From: Methanosarcinales archaeon ex4572_44
GTDB lineage: Archaea; Halobacteriota; Methanosarcinia; Methanosarcinales; EX4572-44
Reading direction: 5' to 3'
NCBI GenBank assembly: GCA_002254825.2
Contig: NJEL02000065.1
Location: forward strand, 1 to 12,869
Length of the DNA: 12,869 bases
Shown here: piece after piece, positions 5,635 to 12,624 of the stretch
How positions within the stretch are numbered: position 1 is the stretch's first letter
How the letters are laid out: every line of letters starts with the position of its first letter
Program-made: the position numbers and the translations under genes
Notes under the pieces: generated by a model
The model's database searches: none
What the model was told of the DNA's origin: nothing
The model's input: only the letters and a program-made list of their open reading frames with translations

Positions 5635-6546
5635 ATGAGTCACGAAATACAAGAACTATTGAAGAAACACGGATACCAGAGAGCAGGGAGACACAGTGCG
5701 GTTAAAACCTGCCTATGGCTGAAAAGAAGCATCAATAACAAGGGACAGTGCTACAAATCACAATTCTACGGCATAACATCCCACCGCTGCATCCAGATGA
5801 CCCCAACACTCCAATGCAACCAGAGGTGTCTTCACTGCTGGCGGGCAATCGATGCAACGATCCCCAAAACACCCTGGGACCCACCAGAGGTGATAGTAGA
5901 CGAAACGCTGAGGGCACAACAACGCCTGACCTCGGGCTACGGCGGATCGGATCAAGCAAACAAAAAGCTCTGGGAAGAGTCAAAGAACCCACTTCACGTT
6001 GCAATATCACTCGCAGGCGAACCAACACTCTACCCATACCTGAGCGAACTCATCAACATATTCCACAAGAAGGGAATGACCACATTCGTTGTTAGCAACG
6101 GCACACACCCCGAAGTGATCCGCGAGATCAACCCAACACAACTCTACCTGAGCCTAACAGCCCCAGACCGCGAGACATACCAACAGACCTGCAAGCCAGA
6201 GCGAGAAGAGATGTGGGAAGACCTCCTCAAAAGCCTCAAGATCCTCTCTGGAAAAAAGGGGCGAACCACAATCCGCATAACACTCATAGAAGGATTAAAC
6301 GACACAAAACCAGAAGAGTATGCAAAACTAATCAAACTCGCAAAACCAGACTACATCGAAATAAAATCATACATGCACCTCGGATTCTCACGAAAACGAC
6401 TCGAAAGAAACAAAATGCCAACACACACCAAAATAAACAAATTTGCACAAAAAATAATCGAGCACACAGAGTACAAATGGGCAGATGAAAACGAGCCAAG
6501 CAGAGTAGTACTCCTCTCAAAAGATGGAAAAACAGACAAGCTCTGA
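5635..6546 (+). CDS. taw1: tRNA 4-demethylwyosine synthase (radical SAM), Taw1/TYW1
   Basis: A 303-residue radical SAM protein that forms the tricyclic 4-demethylwyosine at G37 of tRNA-Phe from N1-methylguanosine and pyruvate. The SAM cluster motif is Cys61-x3-Cys65-x2-Cys68 (CNQRCLHC). Three more cysteines at 26, 39 and 52 match in position the second [4Fe-4S] cluster of Pyrococcus abyssi TYW1, which is strong support for the assignment. Also visible are SLAGEPTLYPYL, FVVSNGTHPEV, LYLSLTAPDRETY and YIEIKSYMHLGFSRKRL. The C-terminus includes the usual HTEYKWADENEPSRVVLL segment. The ATG at 5635 is 7 nt after the tfuA stop, so it sits in the LX-pfdA-ycaO-tfuA run. It converges on gyrB. Confidence 0.95.
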   Translation: MSHEIQELLKKHGYQRAGRHSAVKTCLWLKRSINNKGQCYKSQFYGITSHRCIQMTPTLQCNQRCLHCWRAIDATIPKTPWDPPEVIVDETLRAQQRLTSGYGGSDQANKKLWEESKNPLHVAISLAGEPTLYPYLSELINIFHKKGMTTFVVSNGTHPEVIREINPTQLYLSLTAPDRETYQQTCKPEREEMWEDLLKSLKILSGKKGRTTIRITLIEGLNDTKPEEYAKLIKLAKPDYIEIKSYMHLGFSRKRLERNKMPTHTKINKFAQKIIEHTEYKWADENEPSRVVLLSKDGKTDKL

Positions 6547-6569
6547 ACCACACCCAATGAAACAATATT

Positions 6570-6584
6570 AAAAATACAATTTTT
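6570..6584. terminator. Symmetrical A/T hairpin terminator between taw1 and gyrB
   Basis: AAAAAT-ACA-ATTTTT forms a perfect 6-bp inverted repeat with a T-run on either strand. It lies 24 nt after the taw1 stop and 52 nt after the gyrB stop on the opposite strand. This fits a bidirectional terminator for two convergent genes. Confidence 0.45.
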
Positions 6585-6635
6585 GGATGAGTTCAATCTA
6601 TGGAAGAATAAAAATATCGAGTGGATATCTGTTGT

Positions 6636-8498
6636 TCATACGTCCAAGTTGGCGACTTCGTTTGCGTGGTTGAATATGAATTCGCGTCGTGGTTCGACTT
6701 TGTTTCCCATGAGAATGCTGAATATTTCCTCTGCTGTCAGGGCGTCTTCCATTGTGACTTGGAGTATTGTGCGGTGTTCGGGGTTCATGGTGGTTTCCCA
6801 TAGTTGTCCGGGGTTCATTTCTCCAAGACCTTTGTAACGTTGGATTTGTGTGCCTTTTTCACCGAGTTCTTTAAGTGTAGTTTTTAGTTCTTGGTCACTG
6901 TACGCATAGTGTTCTTTTTTTCCTTTTTTCACTTTGTATAGTGGTGGTTGTGCAATGTAGATGTAGCCCATCTCGATTAGGGGTCGCATGTAGCGGTAGA
7001 AGAGTGTGAGTAGGAGTGTTCGGATGTGTGATCCGTCCACGTCAGCGTCGGTCATTATTATTATTTTTTTGTATCTGATTTTTTCATGGTCGAATTCGTC
7101 TCCGATGCCTGCACCGCATGCTGTGATCAAGGCACGTATCTCGTCACTTGCAAGGATTTTGTTGAGCCGTGCCTTTTCCACGTTCAGGATCTTGCCGCGA
7201 AGCGGAAGTATTGCCTGGAACTTCCTGTCTCTCCCTTGTTTTGCCGAGCCACCCGCAGAGTCGCCCTCAACGAGGTAGAGTTCGCTTTTTAAGGGATCTT
7301 TTTCCTGGCAGTCTGCGAGTTTTCCTGGAAGGTTGGTTATTTCGAGGGCGTTCTTTCTGCGTGTGAGTTCTCTTGCTTTGCGTGCCGCTTCTCGTGCGTG
7401 GGCTGCTTGGACGGCTTTTCCCAGAATTGTCTTTGCTATTTTTGGGTTTTCTTCAAAGAACTCTGAGAGTCCAACGCCTACAAGTGCTTCTGTGATACCT
7501 TTTATCTCACTGTTTCCAAGTTTTGTCTTGGTTTGGCCCTCGAACTGTGGATCTGTGAGTTTGACACTTATTATAGCAGTCAAGCCTTCTCGCACATCCT
7601 CGCCAGAGAGTTTTTCCCCTTCTTTTAGCACATTGTTCTTTCGGGCGTAGTCGTTTGCAGCGCGTGTGAGGGCTGCCTTGAAGCCGCTCAGGTGTGTCCC
7701 GCCTTCGTGCGTGTTGATGTTGTTTGCAAAGGTGTAGATGGTTTCAACGTAGCTATCGTTGTACTGCATCGCGATCTCTACTTGGGTGCCGTTCTTCTCC
7801 CGGCTGAAGAATATCGGGGTTTTGTGAAGCACGTTTCGATTCTTGTCCAGGTATTCTACGAACGACGCGATCCCACCTTCGTAGTGAAACGTCCGCTCTT
7901 CGCCGTTTCGTTCATCTATTATCGAGATTTTGAGACCGCTGTTCAGAAATGCTTGTTCCTGGAGGTGTTTGGAGAGGAGGTCAAAGTTGTATTCTATCGT
8001 TTCGAATATCTTTTCATCGGGTTTGAAGCTCACCCGTGTGCCGCGTTCTCTGCACTCGCCGATGGTTTCAACACTGCTCGTTGGACTGCCGCGCTCGTAA
8101 CTTTGATGGTACCTAACAGATTCTCTGCACACGTCCACTGCAAGCCATTCTGAGAGTGCGTTAACAACCGATACGCCAACCCCGTGAAGTCCTCCTGATA
8201 CCTTGTAAGAGTCGGTATCGAACTTGCCGCCTGCGTGTAGCATCGTCATCACAACTTCGAGTGCGGATTTCTTGTACTTGGGGTGTTTGTCCACTGGTAT
8301 GCCTCTGCCATCGTCTAAAACGGTGATGCTGTTATCGTCGTGTATCCTGACCTGGATACTCTTGCAGTGACCTGCAAGTGCTTCATCTATGCTGTTGTCA
8401 ACGACTTCGTAGACGAGGTGGTGGAGTCCCCGCTGGTCAACGCTGCCGATGTACATGCTCGGGCGCTTGCGCACCGCTTCCAGTCCTTCCTCAACCAT
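6636..8498 (-). CDS. gyrB: DNA gyrase subunit B
   Basis: A 620-residue bacterial-type GyrB. The GHKL ATPase domain shows EVVDNSIDEALAG with the catalytic Glu31, DDGRGIPV and GGLHGVGVSVVNALS. The transducer domain carries the QTKTKLGN loop. The TOPRIM domain has LVEGDSAGGSA and DADVDGSHIRTLLLTLFYR, followed by QRYKGLGEMN and the NLDV end. With GyrA it introduces negative supercoils. The start ATG at 8498 is set by an in-frame TAA two codons upstream and by GGAG seven nt ahead. Glu31 corresponds to Glu42 of Escherichia coli, so about ten N-terminal arm residues, including the Tyr5 equivalent, are absent. gyrA is not next to it in this window. The coding strand is A+C-rich. Confidence 0.95.
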   Translation of the reverse strand: MVEEGLEAVRKRPSMYIGSVDQRGLHHLVYEVVDNSIDEALAGHCKSIQVRIHDDNSITVLDDGRGIPVDKHPKYKKSALEVVMTMLHAGGKFDTDSYKVSGGLHGVGVSVVNALSEWLAVDVCRESVRYHQSYERGSPTSSVETIGECRERGTRVSFKPDEKIFETIEYNFDLLSKHLQEQAFLNSGLKISIIDERNGEERTFHYEGGIASFVEYLDKNRNVLHKTPIFFSREKNGTQVEIAMQYNDSYVETIYTFANNINTHEGGTHLSGFKAALTRAANDYARKNNVLKEGEKLSGEDVREGLTAIISVKLTDPQFEGQTKTKLGNSEIKGITEALVGVGLSEFFEENPKIAKTILGKAVQAAHAREAARKARELTRRKNALEITNLPGKLADCQEKDPLKSELYLVEGDSAGGSAKQGRDRKFQAILPLRGKILNVEKARLNKILASDEIRALITACGAGIGDEFDHEKIRYKKIIIMTDADVDGSHIRTLLLTLFYRYMRPLIEMGYIYIAQPPLYKVKKGKKEHYAYSDQELKTTLKELGEKGTQIQRYKGLGEMNPGQLWETTMNPEHRTILQVTMEDALTAEEIFSILMGNKVEPRREFIFNHANEVANLDV

Positions 8499-8531
8499 CT
8501 CTTATCTCCAAACCAATTCTACAAGACGATC

Positions 8532-8545
8532 AAATCTATATTTTA
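8532..8545 (-). promoter_or_regulatory. TATA box for gyrB
   Basis: On the minus strand TAAAATATAGATTT lies between the stop of the upstream methyltransferase gene and gyrB. It predicts transcript starts near 8515, leaving a short leader that contains GGAGAT before the ATG. gyrB can therefore be transcribed separately from the upstream gene. The same 14 bases occur on the plus strand at 9684-9697. Confidence 0.5.
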
Positions 8546-8550
8546 TCCAG

Positions 8551-9546
8551 TCAGATCAAAACAACTGCCATCTCCTGGGTCGGCCATGCGCCGAGTCCAC
8601 AGTCAGGTCCAGCATAGCGTATACGTTCACCAAAAACATTGTATGCCCTGAGTAGTCGCTTTTCGATCACATCAGGCGTTTCCATCTCGGTTACGACCTC
8701 TTTCATCCTCGACGGTTCTTTCCACACATTTGTGTCGTATTTCTCGTTCAACACTGCTGTGAGAGTGAATATATCTGTTCGTGCAATGCCAGTGCGCAGG
8801 AATGAATCGGTCTCTTCAAGTATGTTTTTATCAATTAAATCAAGATATGAAGGACTTGCTGCCGATTCCACACCGATAACATTGATATTATCTGTCTGAC
8901 ACGCAAGCCTGTAATGCAAAGGTGAGTGAAGATGGATCTCAACATCGATCTTCTGCGATCTCGCGCTCTCCGCTGCAATTGAAAGCGCATCGATCACGGA
9001 ATCTTCATCGAACATGACCTGTGGACTTATCCCCAGACTCGGCTCGTCGATTGAGACCACCTTAACCTCTGAAAACCTGACACCTCTCATCGTTCTTCTG
9101 ATGAAACGATCGATGCTTCGGGCAAGGACCTGGTAGATATCCACGTATTCTGTTGCCCCGAACTCCTTCAAGTAAAGCTCAAGTGGACCTGTTACACAAA
9201 GACGAAGCGGCATTCGCACTCCGTGTTTCTCACGATACTCTCGTGCAAAGGGCTCTATCGCATAGACTTCAACGATCTTCGCATCCTTCTCTGACACGAG
9301 GTATGGTTCGTCCACCTTTAATGGGTCATTGATCACTCTGAGAAACTGGTGGTTCATGTCCTGAAACTGTGGATACGTCGGCACATCAAGTCCTGCCCCA
9401 ATCTTCTGACGCATAACCTCTTGCAGGAGGACTGCAAACCTATTCCAGTCATTTTCAATGGTTTCCTCAACCCAATCCCTGCTAAGACCCGCCGGGGGTG
9501 GGTAGCTTCCAATGTCATCAAAGAGAATCTGCATATCTCTTTGCAT
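8551..9546 (-). CDS. MetE C-terminal-domain-like (core) methionine synthase/methyltransferase
   Basis: A 331-residue protein of the UROD/MetE superfamily, the size of the folate-independent core methionine synthases of archaea, which lack the N-terminal half of MetE. GSYPPP opens the barrel, SIDEPSLG (166-172) matches the substrate-site strand, and GPDCGLGAWP contains the zinc ligand Cys316. Glu227 (GVESA) can be the zinc Glu. His205 fits the first ligand, but the usual His-x-Cys pair reads HLH (205-207), so Cys643 of MetE is replaced by His207. Methionine synthesis from a methylated corrinoid or corrinoid protein is the likely role. Another methyl transfer in the same superfamily is possible because of the altered ligand. 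Start at the ATG at 9546 (or 9534). gyrB follows 52 nt later. Confidence 0.75.
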   Translation of the reverse strand: MQRDMQILFDDIGSYPPPAGLSRDWVEETIENDWNRFAVLLQEVMRQKIGAGLDVPTYPQFQDMNHQFLRVINDPLKVDEPYLVSEKDAKIVEVYAIEPFAREYREKHGVRMPLRLCVTGPLELYLKEFGATEYVDIYQVLARSIDRFIRRTMRGVRFSEVKVVSIDEPSLGISPQVMFDEDSVIDALSIAAESARSQKIDVEIHLHSPLHYRLACQTDNINVIGVESAASPSYLDLIDKNILEETDSFLRTGIARTDIFTLTAVLNEKYDTNVWKEPSRMKEVVTEMETPDVIEKRLLRAYNVFGERIRYAGPDCGLGAWPTQEMAVVLI

Positions 9547-9876
9547 AGGGTATCATACCACATTAACCATTCGCCACGACCAACACGCTTTTAGACATTT
9601 TGATCACTATCATGCCCGTGTGCAGTGTGGATTTTGCTCGGGAGAGGGATGCCAAAGTTAAATCGTAGACCACACTTATTTCGTAAAATATAGATTTAAA
9701 ATCATAGAATTGATAGAGAAAGATGGTTAGAATCAACACGTACACGCAGCCTTCAAAAACGCCAGACTTGTCAGATAAATTCTAAGATCAAACTTCGAGT
9801 TTACGCGGCTGTCAAATTTTTGGTATATCCCTGTTCAAGGATAAAGATTAAGTCCTTGACCTGCGAGAATAGAGTG
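9547..9876 (+). other. Non-coding gap between divergent methyltransferase and GTPase genes
   Basis: About 330 nt with no gene that I would defend. It contains AGTGTGG at 9624-9630 and its exact reverse complement CCACACT at 9670-9676, a 7-bp stem around a 39-nt loop. It also has a TATA-like 14-mer at 9684-9697 identical to that of gyrB, and a 20-codon open frame at 9723-9785 beginning 25 nt after that box. A TATA-like GATAAAGATTAAG at 9840-9852 may serve the GTPase gene. On the minus strand, a TCTAAAAG element around 9588-9595 may serve the methyltransferase. Confidence 0.45.
9684..9697 (+). promoter_or_regulatory. TATA-like box, same 14-mer as at gyrB
   Basis: TAAAATATAGATTT in the plus direction is identical to the box ahead of gyrB. 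It points towards the small open frame at 9723-9785 and, 180 nt on, the GTPase gene. What it transcribes is unknown; a long leader for the GTPase, a small RNA or a micro-peptide are all possible. Confidence 0.3.
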
Positions 9877-10215
9877 ATGATCTCTATCGCTCTTGCTGGG
9901 AAGCCAAATTCTGGTAAATCCACATTTTTTAAGGCTGCCACGATGGCGGAAGTGGAGATTGCAAATTATCCTTTCACGACGATTGATGCCAACCATGGGA
10001 TAGCTCACCTGCGTATCGAGTGTTCCTGTCAGGAACTGAATATCTCTGGTTGTAAATCATGTTTTGATGGTGTCAGGTTTGTTCCTGTTGAACTGATCGA
10101 TGTGGCTGGGCTTGTGCCAGATGCACATAAAGGTCGTGGGCTCGGGAACGAGTTTCTGGGTCATTTGAGCCGTGCGCATGCGATAATCCATGTGGTCGAA
10201 ACCCTGTTGGAATAG
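9877..10215 (+). pseudogene. Archaeal Obg/YchF-type GTPase, N-terminal part of a frame-disrupted gene
   Basis: From the ATG at 9877 (GTG at 9874 also in frame) the product starts MISIALAGKPNSGKST, with the P-loop GKPNSGKS. It continues through ANYPFTTID (switch I region), a cysteine-rich insert with CSCQELNISGCKSC, VPVELIDVAGLVPDAHKGRGLGNEFL (G3 region DVAGL) and AHAIIHVV. At that point the family reads on as D-A-S-G and about six more residues before a GNPV-like segment. Here the next bases shift frame and a TAG follows at 10213. The remainder is in another frame from 10200. About 28 nt appear to be missing, judged from family members I remember. This family binds GTP and is thought to act with the ribosome. 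Confidence 0.82.
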
Positions 10216-11027
10216 GAGAACACGATCCACTGGAGGATGTAGGGTTTCTTGAGAGGGAGATCGATATGTGGATCCTTGGAATCCTGCAGCGTAACTGGCA
10301 GCGGATATCGAAGAGAGGTGGCGTGGAGAAGATTCCGATCGAACGCATCATCGCAGATCAACTCGGTGGCGTAGGGGTTGACGAGAAACAGGTCAAAACC
10401 GCTCTTTTAGGATTGGATCTTGGAGACAAGCCGAACGCGTGGGGCAAGGATGAACTCCTGGATCTTGTGCGGGAGATTCGCAGGCTTGAGAAGCCGATGC
10501 TGATAGCGGCGAACAAGGTAGATATAGCACCAGAAGAGAACATCAGAAGGCTTGAAGAGCTCGATTGCGACGTTGTTTTCCTTAGCAGTGCTGCAGAGCT
10601 TGCACTCAGGACTGCTGCCAGCACGAACGTGATCAGTTACCTCCCAGGCGATACAGGGTTCACAGTGACTGGCACAGAATTATCTGAGGCACAGAGAAAA
10701 GGCCTTAAGAAACTTGAAGAGTTCATTGAGACGAACCATGGAACAGGTCTACAGGAGTGCATCAATAGAGTCGTCTTCGATCTACTCGACAAAATGGTGG
10801 TCTATCCCGTGGAGGATGAGAACAAGTGCTCGGACAGCGATGGTCGGGTGCTGCCTGACGCATTCATAGTGGATCGATACTGCACCACTCGAGACCTCGC
10901 TTACAAGGTGCACACCGACATCGGTAAAGGCTTCCTCTTCGGAATCGATGCCAGAACTAAGATGCGAGTGGGTGAGAAGCACGTGCTCGGGGACGGTGAT
11001 GTGGTGAAGATCGTCTCTGTGAAGTGA
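10200..11027 (+). pseudogene. Archaeal Obg/YchF-type GTPase, C-terminal part with TGS domain
   Basis: The family match resumes at codon 10200 with NPVGIGEHDPLEDVGFLEREIDMWILGIL, well before the first ATG in this frame at 10266. The helical region follows, then PMLIAANKVDIAPEENI with the G4 motif NKVD, FLSSAAELALR in the G5 position and the C-terminal TGS domain: VVYPVEDENKCSDSDGRVLPDAFIV, TTRDLAYKVHTDIGKGFLFGIDARTKMRVG, GDVVKIV. Apart from the junction near 10199 the sequence is well kept and shows no other stop. A sequencing or assembly gap is therefore more likely than old decay. It converges on the YdjM-type gene, with only about 40 nt between the two stops. Confidence 0.82.
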
Positions 11028-11066
11028 CGGGCGGACCGCCGATTACTTTTCCAACGTCCAACGAAC

Positions 11067-11543
11067 CTACAATCCTCCGATTGTCACGAGAGTGTAAAGT
11101 ATAAATGCTAATCCGCCAAGCACCATCAAATTCTCATTCACTTTTTTATCGCTGGCTTTGCAGAACCCAAATGCAACTTGAATGTTTGAAAATGGCCAAA
11201 ATGGCTTAAACGAGTGAAAAGTAAAAGAATCACCTATTAAATGACATATTATTCCAAGAAAACCACCTATAAAACCTGTGACAAACCATAAGCTGGTTTC
11301 GTACAGATAATGAAAAAATATTCCCATCAAAGAGCCTATTATCATTGCAAAGAGTACACTGTGTGTCACACCTCTGTGATGAACTGGTAAACCCCTCCTC
11401 TGCCACTTCAAATCCGTGTCTGGAAGAGTAGATACCCCAGAGGCAAGAACGATCACTAAAAAAGCGTTCTCGTTCTCTCCAAACGGCAACATCAAAAGAG
11501 AGAGCATAAGTAAAGTCAAACCTATATGACCCTTTGCATACAT
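11067..11543 (-). CDS. YdjM/DUF457-type membrane-bound metal-dependent hydrolase-like protein
   Basis: A 158-residue integral membrane protein with roughly four hydrophobic segments (about 7-35, 61-77, 81-100 and 138-157). It carries the His/Asp pattern of the YdjM family: KGHIG near the N-terminus (His6), LPDTDLKWQRRGLPVHHRGVTHS in the middle and HLIGDSFTFHSFKPFWPFS after the third segment. Members are annotated as putative inner-membrane metal-dependent hydrolases, but no reaction is established. The ATG at 11543 has GGGAG at 11549-11553 as Shine-Dalgarno, and a TATA-like TTATTATAG on the minus strand at 11579-11587. It diverges from dph2 and seems to be a single-gene unit. Length is normal. 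Confidence 0.82.
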   Translation of the reverse strand: MYAKGHIGLTLLMLSLLMLPFGENENAFLVIVLASGVSTLPDTDLKWQRRGLPVHHRGVTHSVLFAMIIGSLMGIFFHYLYETSLWFVTGFIGGFLGIICHLIGDSFTFHSFKPFWPFSNIQVAFGFCKASDKKVNENLMVLGGLAFILYTLVTIGGL

Positions 11544-11578
11544 TTTAACTCCCTACCTTGCGCAGAAAGGTTAAACAA

Positions 11579-11587
11579 CTATAATAA
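11579..11587 (-). promoter_or_regulatory. TATA-like box for the YdjM-type gene
   Basis: Minus-strand TTATTATAG lies 35 nt before the ATG and predicts a leader of about 14 nt that includes the GGGAG Shine-Dalgarno. Confidence 0.4.
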
Positions 11588-11602
11588 GGTAGCATTCTCA
11601 CT

Positions 11603-11616
11603 ACATAAAGTTTTAA
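11603..11616 (+). promoter_or_regulatory. TATA-like region for dph2
   Basis: ACATAAAGTTTTAA lies 30 nt before the GTG start of dph2. The shared gap 11544-11646 thus holds back-to-back promoters for the YdjM-type gene and the dph2-amidohydrolase pair. Confidence 0.35.
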
Positions 11617-11646
11617 CCCCTTCCAAAGGATTATCAACCTGCTGGT

Positions 11647-12621
11647 GTGGTTGGGCTCGAGCGGGTTTTTGATGTGATTCGTGAGCGTGGGGCTCGCGCG
11701 GTTGGTCTTCAGTTTCCAGAGGGTTTGATGCGGTATGCGATTGATATTTCGAGGCTTGTAGGGGATTTATCTGGTGCTGAGGTTTTTATTTCTGGTGATT
11801 CTTGTTTTGGTGCTTGTGATATGGATTTGCGTTTGCTCGAGTTTGTGGACGTGCTGTTTCATTTTGCCCACACCCCGATGGGAAGTGTCGACCCGAAGGT
11901 GGTTTTCGTTGAGGTCTCTTCGAAGCTCTCGGTTGTGCCTGTCGTGAAGAGTGCTGTGAGCCTCTTTTCTGGTTCGGTTTCACGGGTCGGTGTGGTTACA
12001 ACGGTTCAGCATCTGCACACGCTTGGTGAGGTTTGTTGGGTGCTTGAGTCGTCGGGTCTTGACCCTGTGGTTGGAGTGGGTGATGGGTGTATCGCGCATC
12101 CTGGCCAGGTGCTTGGGTGTAATTTTTCTACTGCTGCGGCTGAATGTGATGAGTACCTCTTTGTTGGGAGCGGTAGGTTTCATCCGATCGGTGTTGCGAT
12201 TGCGCGAAGGCGGAGGGTGGTTGCTGCTGATCCCTACACTGGTCGGGCATTCGTGGTTGATCCCGAACCGATCATTCGTAAGCGCTGTGGGGTTGTTGCG
12301 CGAGCGCTTGATACAGAGAGTTTTGGTATTATTGTGTCGAGTAAACCGGGTCAGGAGAGGTTGGGTCTTGCGCGTGAACTATTGGGGTTGGTGGAAGAGC
12401 ATGGTAAGAGGGGTGTTATCATGGTGATGGATGTTGTTAAACCTGATCAGTTTCTTGGGTTGGGTTTGGATGCTCTTGTTAGCACTGCGTGCCCGCGAAT
12501 TGCTGTTGATGATGGAGAGAGCTTCGGTGTCCCGATTTTGACACCGGTTGAGCTTGAGATCGTTCTGGGGTTGCGCGAGTGGGAGGATTTCAGGCTTGAT
12601 GAAATCACGTGTGGTCGGTGA
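11647..12621 (+). CDS. dph2: Diphthamide biosynthesis enzyme Dph2 (radical SAM-like)
   Basis: A 324-residue archaeal Dph2, which cleaves S-adenosylmethionine to transfer a 3-amino-3-carboxypropyl group to a histidine of elongation factor 2, the first step of diphthamide synthesis. The three [4Fe-4S] cysteines of this family are visible, one per domain: Cys57 (SCFGACD), Cys158 (GQVLGCNFS) and Cys282 (STACPRIAVDD). Their spacing is close to Cys59/163/287 of Pyrococcus horikoshii. The N-terminal VGLQFPEGLMRYA is also typical. The GTG at 11647 is the likely start. The amidohydrolase gene begins 3 nt after the stop. The coding strand is strongly G+T-rich, like mobB-moaE. Confidence 0.95.
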   Translation: MVGLERVFDVIRERGARAVGLQFPEGLMRYAIDISRLVGDLSGAEVFISGDSCFGACDMDLRLLEFVDVLFHFAHTPMGSVDPKVVFVEVSSKLSVVPVVKSAVSLFSGSVSRVGVVTTVQHLHTLGEVCWVLESSGLDPVVGVGDGCIAHPGQVLGCNFSTAAAECDEYLFVGSGRFHPIGVAIARRRRVVAADPYTGRAFVVDPEPIIRKRCGVVARALDTESFGIIVSSKPGQERLGLARELLGLVEEHGKRGVIMVMDVVKPDQFLGLGLDALVSTACPRIAVDDGESFGVPILTPVELEIVLGLREWEDFRLDEITCGR

Positions 12622-12624
12622 ACT

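Noticed and set aside
11029..11040. GGCGGACCGCC palindrome after the GTPase gene, as a rho-independent terminator
   Set aside because: The palindrome leaves a one-base loop, so a full stem cannot form. A TTTT run follows, but the hairpin is not credible.
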